NCBI RefSeq assembly: GCF_004328645.1
Contig: NZ_CP031395.1
Location: 459,501-523,500 of the forward strand
Reading direction: 5' to 3'
From: Hylemonella gracilis
GTDB lineage: Bacteria > Pseudomonadota > Gammaproteobacteria > Burkholderiales > Burkholderiaceae_C
DNA: 64,000 bases
Positions within the stretch are counted from its first letter, which is position 1. Every line of letters begins with the position of its first letter. The notes under the pieces were generated by a model. The model worked only from the letters and a program-made list of their open reading frames with translations. It did not search any database and was not told where the DNA came from. The translations under genes were made by a program, and so were the position numbers. Shown here one piece after another: positions 57,437-64,000 of this stretch.

Positions 57437-57460
57437 GCGTCTGACACCGCGGCAAGCCGG

Positions 57461-57480
57461 CGCCCGCCCGCCCGCCCGCC
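57461..57480 (+). repeat. Tetranucleotide repeat (CGCC)x5
   Basis: Five perfect copies of CGCC lie 82 bases upstream of the zf-TFIIB gene. This may change in length by slippage and so alter spacing in the leader. It is outside any coding frame. Confidence 0.8.
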
Positions 57481-57562
57481 GTGCCAAGTTTCCCGCTGGA
57501 TTCCAACACCACAACAGGCCAGCCATTTCCCCCGACCTGTCTTCCATTGGAAAGGAATCCGC

Positions 57563-57862
57563 ATGCAATGTCCCGTCTGCTCGAGCACACGGCTGGTGAT
57601 GTCCGAACGCCAGGGCATCGAAATCGACTACTGCCCGCAATGCCGCGGCGTGTGGCTGGACCGTGGTGAGCTCGACAAGATCATCGACCGCTCGCAGGGT
57701 GTGGCACCCGGCGCCGCATCGCCAGCGCGCGTCCAGACAGCGATGCAGCAACCCTACGCGCCTCAACCCCCACAGCCGCAGCCTTACCCGCCGCAACAAG
57801 GCACGTATTACCGCAAGAAGAAGCGGGAAGGGTTTCTGTCCGACATCTTTGACTTCGACTGA
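57563..57862 (+). CDS. zf-TFIIB domain protein
   Basis: This 99-residue protein starts MQCPVCSSTRLVMSERQGIE, with a two-cysteine-pair zinc ribbon: CPVC and, after 20 residues, YCPQCRGVWLDRGELDKII. A Pro/Gln/Tyr-rich linker (QQPYAPQPPQPQPYPPQQG) and a charged, aromatic C-terminal end (KREGFLSDIFDFD) follow. It is a small cytosolic protein of the widespread zf-TFIIB/YubB type; its role is unknown. It is the first native gene right of the transposon. Confidence 0.9.
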   Translation: MQCPVCSSTRLVMSERQGIEIDYCPQCRGVWLDRGELDKIIDRSQGVAPGAASPARVQTAMQQPYAPQPPQPQPYPPQQGTYYRKKKREGFLSDIFDFD

Positions 57863-57872
57863 AACGCCCGGC

Positions 57873-58553
57873 ATGTCCTCGCCCACCGCCTCGCCCTTGT
57901 CACTGCGCGACTACGGCCCCTCGCACGGCAGCCACGCGCACACGCACCACCAACTGCTGGTGGGATTGGAGGGCGTGCTGGAGCTTGAAGTCGAGGGCCG
58001 CGGCCACTGGATCGCGGCGGGCGACGCCGTGCTGATTGCCCCGGGTGACCGTCACGATTTCGAGTCGCCCCGGGGCAGCCGTTGCCTGGTGCTGGACAGC
58101 GACCATCCGGCCTGGGCGGGCTGCGCGGCCCAACCGCATCGGCCCGCCCAGGTCGCGGCATTGGCGAACTACTTGCTGCAGGCCTGGCCGCAGCCCCTGG
58201 CCCTGAGCCATGCGCCCGCGCTGCTGCTGGAAGCCTGGCGCCGGCCAGGGACGAAGGCCCGGGTGCAACGCCCCATCGACTGGCTGGCGCTGAGCGCCTG
58301 GGTGCAGGCCCGGCTGGACCGCCCGCTGGGCGTCGCCGACCTGGCGCGGCAGGCGCACCTGAGCCCCTCACAGTTCGCCACGCGCTGCCAGCAAACCCAA
58401 GGCATGGGCCCGCTGGCCTGGTTGCGGAGCCAGCGGCTGGCCCAGGCGCGGGCATTGCGCGACGCGGGTTGGTCTGTTCAGGAAACAGCGCGGCGCACGG
58501 GCTACCGTTCTCCCTCCGCGCTCACGGCCGCCCTGCGCCGCGCCGGCATGTAG
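57873..58553 (+). CDS. AraC family regulator with cupin-like sensor
   Basis: The ATG at 57873 gives 226 residues; the longer upstream frame overlaps the zf gene and has no family sequence. It has an N-terminal cupin-like ligand domain (HAHTHHQLLVGLEGVLELEV and GDAVLIAPGDRHDFES). A single AraC HTH pair ends the protein (GVADLARQAHLSPSQFATRC, TARRTGYRSPSALTAALRRAG). It resembles short regulators of export genes and precedes an EamA transporter by 80 bases. Confidence 0.9.
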   Translation: MSSPTASPLSLRDYGPSHGSHAHTHHQLLVGLEGVLELEVEGRGHWIAAGDAVLIAPGDRHDFESPRGSRCLVLDSDHPAWAGCAAQPHRPAQVAALANYLLQAWPQPLALSHAPALLLEAWRRPGTKARVQRPIDWLALSAWVQARLDRPLGVADLARQAHLSPSQFATRCQQTQGMGPLAWLRSQRLAQARALRDAGWSVQETARRTGYRSPSALTAALRRAGM

Positions 58554-58633
58554 CGCGCCGGCCCCAGACCCGACCGGCAAAACGCGACGACCGATCCGCG
58601 ATCCGCGACGATCGCTTTTTTTACACTGGCGCC

Positions 58634-59491
58634 ATGCACGCCAATCTTCATGCCCTGGGCGCGATCGCCCTCTGGGCCTCCCTGGCCGCACTGGGCGTCA
58701 CGCTCCAGCACGTGCCCCCGTTTCTGCTGACCGGCCTGGCCCTGCTGATCGGCAGCCTGCCCGCCTGGCCGGCCCTGCCGGGGTTGCTGCGACAGGGCAA
58801 GTTGCCGCTGTCCACGCTGGCACTGGGCATCTACGGCCTGTTCGGCTTCCATTTCCTGCTCTTCGTGTCGCTGCGGCTGGCGCCGCCCGTGCAAGCCAAT
58901 CTGATCAACTACCTGTGGCCGCTGCTGATCGTGGTGATGGCGCCGCTGTTCCTGCGCGAGCTCACGCTCAAACCCCTGCATCTGGTGGCGGCGCTGCTCG
59001 GTTTCGCGGGCGCGGCCATCGCCATCCTGGGCGGCGGCGCCGCGCTTGCCGTGGATGGGGGCGCGTGGCATTGGGGCTATTTGCTGGCGCTGGCTTCGGC
59101 CTTTGTGTGGGCCAGCTACTCGCTGCTGACACGACGCGTGGCCGCCTTTCCGACCTCGGCCATCGGCCTGTTCGGTCTGGTCTCGGGTCTGCTGTCCCTG
59201 CTCTGCCATGTCGTGCTGGAATCCACCGCGCCCTCGTTCTCGGCGCTGGCCCCGCGCGACTGGCTGCTGCTGACCCTGCTGGGCCTGGGCCCGCTGGGCG
59301 CCGCCTTCTTTCTCTGGGACTACGCGCTCAAGCGCGGTGACGCGCGACAAATCGGGGTATTGAGCTACCTCACACCCCTGGGTTCGACCGCGTTGTTGAT
59401 GCTGGTCAGCGGTCAACCCTGGCGCTGGAGCATCGCGGCAGCGGCGGTGCTCATCATTGGCGCGGCGCTGATCAGCACGCGGGCCCGCTGA
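58634..59491 (+). CDS. EamA family (DMT superfamily) transporter
   Basis: The ATG at 58634 gives 285 residues with ten hydrophobic segments arranged as two EamA repeats. Repeated features are ANLINYLWPLLIVVMAPLFL and ILGGGAALAVDG, with a C-terminal LTPLGSTALLMLVSGQPW. Such proteins export amino acids or related metabolites. The adjacent AraC regulator probably controls it. Confidence 0.92.
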   Translation: MHANLHALGAIALWASLAALGVTLQHVPPFLLTGLALLIGSLPAWPALPGLLRQGKLPLSTLALGIYGLFGFHFLLFVSLRLAPPVQANLINYLWPLLIVVMAPLFLRELTLKPLHLVAALLGFAGAAIAILGGGAALAVDGGAWHWGYLLALASAFVWASYSLLTRRVAAFPTSAIGLFGLVSGLLSLLCHVVLESTAPSFSALAPRDWLLLTLLGLGPLGAAFFLWDYALKRGDARQIGVLSYLTPLGSTALLMLVSGQPWRWSIAAAAVLIIGAALISTRAR

Positions 59492-59504
59492 GAGGTCCAG
59501 CGCT

Positions 59505-61292
59505 TCAGGAACCCATCAAGGCCGAGGGTGTTTCCGACTCGAGCACCTGTCGCGCCCAGGGCGCGATCTTGGCCGCGTCGGCGCGCAGCACTTCTTGCTT
59601 GACCGCGAGGATCTGCGCCGGATGCATGGAAAAGCTGCGTAGGCCCAGACCCAGCAGCAGGCGTGTCATGCCCACGTCGCCCGCCATCTCACCGCAGACG
59701 CTGATCTCCTTGCCCTGCGCCCGGCCCTCGGCGATGGTGTCCGCGACCAGACGCAGCACCGCCGGGTGCAATGGGTCATACAGATGGGCGACGGATTCAT
59801 CGGCGCGATCGATGGCCAGCGTGTACTGGATCAGGTCATTGGTGCCGATGGACAGGTAATCGAAGTAGCGCAGAAAGGTCTTGAGCATCAGCGCGGCGGC
59901 CGGGATCTCGATCATCGCGCCGACCTGCACGGCGCCCTGGCGCCGACCTTCGCGGTGCAGCTCGGCGCGCGCCTGCTCCAGCAGGGACAAGGTCTGACGG
60001 ATCTCGCCGAGGTGCGCCAGCATGGGCACCAACATCTTGACCGGCCCGTGCGCCGCGGCACGCAGGATGGCGCGCAACTGCGTGAGGAACATGGCCGGAT
60101 CCGCCAGACTCCAGCGGATGGCCCGCAGACCGAGCGCCGGGTTCAGGTGCTTGCCCTCTTGTGCACCGCCGTCCATCGGCTTGTCGGCGCCAATGTCCAC
60201 CGTGCGGATGGTCACTGGCAGGCCGTTCATGCCTTCGACCGCGCGGCGATAGGCCTGGTACTGCTCTTCCTCGTCGGGCAGGCGGCCTTGGCGGCCCATA
60301 AAGAGGAACTCGCTGCGGAACAAACCCACACCCGCCGCACCCGCGCGCACGGCGGCGGCGGCATCCTCGGGCATTTCGATGTTGGCCAGCAGATCCACCG
60401 GCTCTCCGTCGAGCGTGATGGCCGGCGTGTCGCGCAGGCGCACCAGGCGGCTGCGCGCCAGTTCGTGCTCACGCTGCTTGTACTGGTATTCGGCCAGGAT
60501 GATGGGCGACGGGTCCACGATGACCACGCCCGCGTTGCCATCGATGATGATCCAGTCGTCCTGTCGCACCAGCTGGCTGGCTGAGCGTGCGCCCACCACG
60601 GCGGGGATGTCCATGCTGCGCGCCACGATGGCGGTGTGCGAGGTCTTGCCGCCCACGTCGGTGATGAAACCGGTGAACACCCCCTGCTTGAACTGCAGCA
60701 TGTCGGACGGTGAGAGCTCGTGCGCCACCAGCACCAAGGCGCTCTTGTCGATCAACTCCGCGTCACCCGACTCCGCATTCGGCAGGCCGGCGGACACGGC
60801 CGCAGCGGGCATGTAGAGCGAGGCGCTGCCACCCTGCATTTCCTCCTGCATCGCGCGCAGGACTTTCTCGGTGATCTGTTCGAGGTCAGCCTTGCGCTCG
60901 CGCAGGTACTCGTCCTCCATCTCGTCGAACTGGCGGGCCATCACCTCCAGTTGCGAAGTCAACGCCCACTCGGCGTTGTAGAGGCGCTCGCGCACCCAAT
61001 GCTTGACACCGCCGATGATTTCCTCGTCCTGCAACAGCATCAGATGCACGTCCAGCAGGGCCCTCAACTCGGGCGGGGCCTCCTTCGGGCCGAGCTGCTC
61101 CACGCTCTGCTGCAAGCGCTGGATTTCCTTGATGACAGCGTTGCGCCCCCGGCGCACGCGGTTGATCTCGCCCTCCACCTGGTCAGGCTCGATGAAGTAA
61201 TGCGCCACGTCCACGCGGCTGGACGCCACCAGCACGGCGCGCCCGATGGCGATGCCGCGCGTGACCGCCAGGCCATGGATGGAAAAGGTCAC
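59505..61292 (-). CDS. ptsI: Phosphoenolpyruvate-protein phosphotransferase (enzyme I)
   Basis: The GTG at 61292 (GGAGA upstream) gives 595 residues. The phosphorylated histidine is H219 in GGKTSHTAIVARSMDIP. The PEP-binding domain carries IGTNDLIQYTLAIDRADE and the cysteine in EISVCGEMAGD. Enzyme I accepts phosphate from PEP and passes it to HPr. It follows the HPr and EIIA(Man) genes in the same direction. No PTS permease is in the window, so the set is likely regulatory, as in many betaproteobacteria. Confidence 0.96.
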   Translation of the reverse strand: MTFSIHGLAVTRGIAIGRAVLVASSRVDVAHYFIEPDQVEGEINRVRRGRNAVIKEIQRLQQSVEQLGPKEAPPELRALLDVHLMLLQDEEIIGGVKHWVRERLYNAEWALTSQLEVMARQFDEMEDEYLRERKADLEQITEKVLRAMQEEMQGGSASLYMPAAAVSAGLPNAESGDAELIDKSALVLVAHELSPSDMLQFKQGVFTGFITDVGGKTSHTAIVARSMDIPAVVGARSASQLVRQDDWIIIDGNAGVVIVDPSPIILAEYQYKQREHELARSRLVRLRDTPAITLDGEPVDLLANIEMPEDAAAAVRAGAAGVGLFRSEFLFMGRQGRLPDEEEQYQAYRRAVEGMNGLPVTIRTVDIGADKPMDGGAQEGKHLNPALGLRAIRWSLADPAMFLTQLRAILRAAAHGPVKMLVPMLAHLGEIRQTLSLLEQARAELHREGRRQGAVQVGAMIEIPAAALMLKTFLRYFDYLSIGTNDLIQYTLAIDRADESVAHLYDPLHPAVLRLVADTIAEGRAQGKEISVCGEMAGDVGMTRLLLGLGLRSFSMHPAQILAVKQEVLRADAAKIAPWARQVLESETPSALMGS

Positions 61293-61454
61293 GGGAAGTC
61301 TCCGAACGGTCTTGCCACGGGGCCGCCTGCGCCCGGCAGTCCACGCTTCGCGCGGACAGGCAAAACCCGGCCGCGGAACGCGGCACGGCGCAGGGCCCGC
61401 ATGCACTTGAAAGACCGGTGCTGCCGCACGCAGTGGGCGACCTTGGGAGTCATT

Positions 61455-61724
61455 TCATTCGCCTTCGCCGAACTTGTCGTCGATCAGCGCCAGCAGCGCC
61501 TCGATCGCCTCCTGCGCGCGCTCGCCTTCGGCCTCGATCTCGATGGCCGAACCCAGGCCCGCCGCCAGCATCATGACGCCCATGATGCTTTTGGCGTTGA
61601 CGCGGCGCTCGCCGCGCGCCAGCCAGACATCACAGGGGAAACTGCCCGCCAGCTTGGTGAGCTTGGCCGAGGCGCGGGCATGCAAGCCCAGCTTGTTGCT
61701 GATGGTGGCGGGTGCCTTAGCCAT
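61455..61724 (-). CDS. ptsH: Phosphocarrier protein HPr
   Basis: This 89-residue protein has H15 in NKLGLHARASAKLTKLA, the phosphorylation site, and S46 in NAKSIMGVMMLAAGLGS, the HPr kinase site. It passes phosphate from enzyme I to EIIA(Man). The presence of S46 suggests control by HprK, as is common in beta- and alphaproteobacteria. It lies between the EIIA and ptsI genes. Confidence 0.97.
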   Translation of the reverse strand: MAKAPATISNKLGLHARASAKLTKLAGSFPCDVWLARGERRVNAKSIMGVMMLAAGLGSAIEIEAEGERAQEAIEALLALIDDKFGEGE

Positions 61725-61785
61725 GCTTATTCTCCATACGCTTGTTCCTTCCTCCTCGGTCCACGCGGGATACGCCGGACATCAC

Positions 61786-62199
61786 TCACATAACTTCACG
61801 CACGCCCTGGCTGCCGCTCTGCAGGGCCCGGTTGACCAGGGCGTCCAAGGGCTCCTGCTGGTAGTTCACGGCTCGCCACAGCATGGGCAGGTTGACGCCC
61901 GCCAACAATCGGGCCTGTCCCGCACCTTGCGCATTCAAAGTCCGCAGCAATTGCGTCGCCACATTGCAAGGCGTGGCGCCCAGCACGTCGCTCAACAGCA
62001 GCAGCGGCAGGCCACCCAGGGTTGCCACCGCCTCGCGCGCCAGCGTCAGGCTGCGCTCGGCAGCAGTGTCGGCCTGCACGTCCAGGGCCAGCACACCATG
62101 CACGCGGTCGGGAAACACATGGGCCACGCAGGTCTGCAAAGCACTGGCCAGGGGCGCATGGGCGATGATGACGATGCCATTCATAAATTCACGATCCAT
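61786..62199 (-). CDS. PTS system EIIA(Man)-type component
   Basis: The ATG at 62199 (GAGGGAGA upstream) gives 137 residues; a later ATG at 62184 is also possible. The phosphohistidine lies in GIVIIAHAPLASALQTC, near the N-terminus. VLALDVQADTAAE and LLLLSDVLGATPCNVATQLL are typical of mannose-type EIIA domains. No EIIB, C or D genes are near, so it is probably an orphan regulatory EIIA that works with HPr and EI. Confidence 0.93.
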   Translation of the reverse strand: MDREFMNGIVIIAHAPLASALQTCVAHVFPDRVHGVLALDVQADTAAERSLTLAREAVATLGGLPLLLLSDVLGATPCNVATQLLRTLNAQGAGQARLLAGVNLPMLWRAVNYQQEPLDALVNRALQSGSQGVREVM

Positions 62200-62264
62200 T
62201 ATGGCGTCTCCCTCGCGATCCAGGCCCAAGCCCTCCGTCTTGCGCACCTAAACCTTGCGACGCC

Positions 62265-63536
62265 TCAAGGAATTTCAGTTGCTCTCGGCGCCTTGCGCCA
62301 GAGGAACCAGACGTAGGACAGCAGGTTGCACCCCAGCATCACACCAAAAGCCCCCCGATAGGCCTGGACCCCCGTCCAGTCCAGGGCGCGCAAGGCGTCG
62401 ACCAGCAGGCCTATGCCCCATTGCACGACAAACACGCCACCAAAAATCACGAGGTTGTAGGCCGAGAGCGCCCGCCCGGCGAGTTCGGGTGCGAACGCCA
62501 GCCCCACGGCCGGCTGGGCCAAAGACAGCACGCTGGAACACAGGCAGAACAGCGCTAGCAGCCAGGCCGCATGCACGCCCATGGATGGCCCCGCGACCAC
62601 GAGCAGCGCCAGCATGGACAGGCTCGCGGGCACGCCCCAGGCGATCAGGCGTTCGACCTCCACGCCGCGCCGGGTCAGCCGGGGCAGCAACAGGCCCCAG
62701 AGCCAGAACGCCGTGAGCATGCACAGGTTGATGCCGAACAGACCGGTGGCCGCCTGCCTGGCGGTGTAGCCACCCACCTGCATCATCCAGGGCACGGCCC
62801 AGAGGGTCTGCACGGCCAGCAGGCTGCCATAGTTGAAGAAACCCAGCGGCGTGAGCCTGCGGAAATAAGGGTGCCGCAGCACATCGCCATAACGCCCGGA
62901 CCGGCTTGCGGGCGATGACTGCACCGGGGAGAGCTGCCAGTCGGGCGTCTTCCAGGCGATCACGACCATGGCGAGCAGCAGCAGCACCGCCAGCCCCCAA
63001 AACAAAGGCCGCCAACCATAGACCGGCAGCAGCCACTGCACAGGCAAGGTGGACGCCACCATGCCCATGGAACCGGTCATCAGCATCCAGGAGTTGGCGC
63101 GCATCTGGGTGGCTGGCGTGAACCACCGGCGGTACCCCGTCATGGGCGCCATCAGGCCGGCAGCCAGGCCCACGCCGCACAACACCCGCGCCAGCAACAG
63201 CGCGGCAAAACCCGTGCTCAGCGCGAACATCGCGCAGCCGCCGACCGCCACGGCCGTGAAACCGAGGATCACGGTGCGCGGGCCGTGGCGGTCCAGCCAG
63301 CGCCCCAGCGGCAATTGCATGGCCGCGAAGCCGAGAAAGTAGCCCCCGGCCAGCAGGCCCAGGTCGCGCGCGCCGAGTTGGAACTCCTGCGTCAAGGTAG
63401 GCGACAACGTGGCGGTAGCGGCGCGAATCAGGGCCGAGAAGAAATAGGCGAAGGCAAAAGCCAGGAAGATCCAGATGGCCTGGCGGCGATTCGTAACCAG
63501 CATGGGACTCGGATTGTCGGTCCGGAACTCACTCAA
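62265..63536 (-). CDS. MFS transporter
   Basis: This 423-residue protein has twelve hydrophobic segments. The loop 2-3 motif is LPLGRWLDRHGPRTVIL, the MFS signature A. It is typical of the NarK/drug or organic-acid exporter-like major facilitators. Its start overlaps the stop of the partial gene at 63529 by eight bases. The substrate is unknown. Confidence 0.92.
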   Translation of the reverse strand: MSEFRTDNPSPMLVTNRRQAIWIFLAFAFAYFFSALIRAATATLSPTLTQEFQLGARDLGLLAGGYFLGFAAMQLPLGRWLDRHGPRTVILGFTAVAVGGCAMFALSTGFAALLLARVLCGVGLAAGLMAPMTGYRRWFTPATQMRANSWMLMTGSMGMVASTLPVQWLLPVYGWRPLFWGLAVLLLLAMVVIAWKTPDWQLSPVQSSPASRSGRYGDVLRHPYFRRLTPLGFFNYGSLLAVQTLWAVPWMMQVGGYTARQAATGLFGINLCMLTAFWLWGLLLPRLTRRGVEVERLIAWGVPASLSMLALLVVAGPSMGVHAAWLLALFCLCSSVLSLAQPAVGLAFAPELAGRALSAYNLVIFGGVFVVQWGIGLLVDALRALDWTGVQAYRGAFGVMLGCNLLSYVWFLWRKAPRATEIP

Positions 63537-64000
63537 AGGCCAGACTGCCGAAGAAGGGCTCCGTCATGGCCTGACTGAGTCGCTCGGCGTAGACCGCGGC
63601 ATGGTAGAGCCGGCCACCGCGCGCGAACCACACCGCCTGCACGTTCAAAGCGTGCCCGGGCGAACCTTGCGCCGGCGCGAGGGCTGCGCCGTCCCCGGAG
63701 CTTTGGCGCCCCCGGGCCAGCAGCTGCGTGCCTTCGGGCTGGGCGTCCGCGCCCTTGAGCGGGAAGGGCTTGCGGCTGCCCCCCTGCGCATGGACGCTGG
63801 CCAGCACATGCGTCTGCCATTGGGCGAGCACGGCCATCAAGGCTTGGTGCGAGCTCGGCACCGCCACGGCGATCGCGAACAGACCGCCATCCGCCTCGCA
63901 GCCGAGCATGGTCACCATCACCTCATAACCCGCCATGCGCTGAGGGCGCGTGGCGCGGTCCGGCTTGCAGGGCAACAAGGCCTGCAAGACCACTTCGTCC
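63529..64000 (-). CDS. Hypothetical protein, N-terminus outside the window
   Basis: The frame runs past the window edge and reads DEVVLQALLPCKPDRATRP at the start of the visible part, then GYEVMVTMLGCEADGGLFAIA. The C-terminal region (NVQAVWFARGGRLYHAAVYA) looks like a folded domain. No family is certain. The stop lies eight bases inside the MFS gene, so the two are coupled. Confidence 0.7.
   Translation of the reverse strand, partial: DEVVLQALLPCKPDRATRPQRMAGYEVMVTMLGCEADGGLFAIAVAVPSSHQALMAVLAQWQTHVLASVHAQGGSRKPFPLKGADAQPEGTQLLARGRQSSGDGAALAPAQGSPGHALNVQAVWFARGGRLYHAAVYAERLSQAMTEPFFGSLAFE

Larger units (their letters stand above)
37227..57440. mobile_element. Tn7-like transposon carrying a defence island (about 20 kb)
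   Basis: The right end holds tnsA, tnsB, tnsC and tniQ on the minus strand with tnsA outermost, the Tn7 order. Housekeeping genes resume on both sides (lipA to 37226, zf-TFIIB gene from 57563). Between them the genes are AT-richer, mostly of unknown function and defence-like. The exact ends could not be fixed: no convincing 5-base target duplication or TGT...ACA pair was found by eye. Candidate TnsB-site-like repeats lie at 37229-37259 and around 57392-57410. The element is non-autonomous if the tnsC frameshift is real. Confidence 0.8.

Noticed and set aside
37250..57450. TGT...ACA terminal repeats and a 5-base target duplication
   Set aside because: Candidate TGT (37273 or 37209) and ACA (57445) ends do not match each other well and their flanking five bases differ.

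Overview
The window is a high-GC proteobacterial chromosome segment, most likely from a betaproteobacterium of the order Burkholderiales, probably Comamonadaceae. The basis is two Bug-type (tripartite tricarboxylate) receptor genes beside LysR regulators, a complete atpIBEFHAGDC operon next to ybeD-lipB-lipA, an EIIA(Man)-HPr-EI phosphotransferase set with no sugar permease, and a cytochrome c5-like gene. The genus cannot be fixed from this alone.

Layout. Positions 1-2110 hold four small, AT-richer genes of unknown function on the minus strand, one cut by the window edge and one with a HEPN-like motif. Positions 2242-11620 hold oxidoreductase, glutathione and detoxification genes, each beside its own LysR, ArsR or AraC regulator. 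Positions 11710-16611 are a catabolic operon (LigI-like amidohydrolase, SDR, Bug receptor, CMD-family protein, small dimeric-barrel-like protein) with a divergent LysR. Position 16670 onward has a frameshifted DUF1504/Na+-H+ antiporter-like gene, then a second catabolic group (cupin, aldehyde dehydrogenase, Ldh-type dehydrogenase, Bug receptor) with a divergent LysR. Positions 23134-27582 carry tRNA-Arg(CCG), a membrane-anchored cytochrome c, an LMW phosphatase, glutamate dehydrogenase and a YheT-type hydrolase. Positions 27702-37226 are the ATP synthase operon and the lipoate genes.

Positions of about 37227-57440 are an inserted Tn7-like transposon of about 20 kb. Its transposition module (tnsA-tnsB-tnsC-tniQ, minus strand) sits at the right end, as in Tn7. 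tnsC has a one-base frameshift before its C-terminal domain. The cargo looks like a defence island. It contains a large protein of unknown function at the left end (possibly a distant TnsE), a beta-propeller/TPR protein, a coiled-coil XRE regulator, a broken YunG-like gene, a HEPN-NB-ARC-TPR (STAND) protein, a small Cys/His protein with a metallophosphoesterase, and a tightly coupled seven-gene operon at 45912-52631.

That operon is the most interesting find. In transcription order it encodes an HTH regulator, an SPPY-type DNA methyltransferase, a PP-loop ATPase, a membrane protein with a degenerate RecA-like domain, a SAMHD1-like HD hydrolase, a second SPPY methyltransferase of the same architecture, and a small P-loop nucleotide kinase. 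Five of its six junctions are 4-base stop/start overlaps. I do not recognise this combination as a named defence or DNA-modification system.

Right of the transposon, the chromosome resumes with a zf-TFIIB protein, an AraC regulator, an EamA exporter, ptsI-ptsH-EIIA(Man), an MFS transporter and a gene cut by the window edge. Both clear frameshifts (16821-16825 and 54025-54028) are one-base deficits in G/C runs, so base-calling error must be excluded before calling either gene dead.
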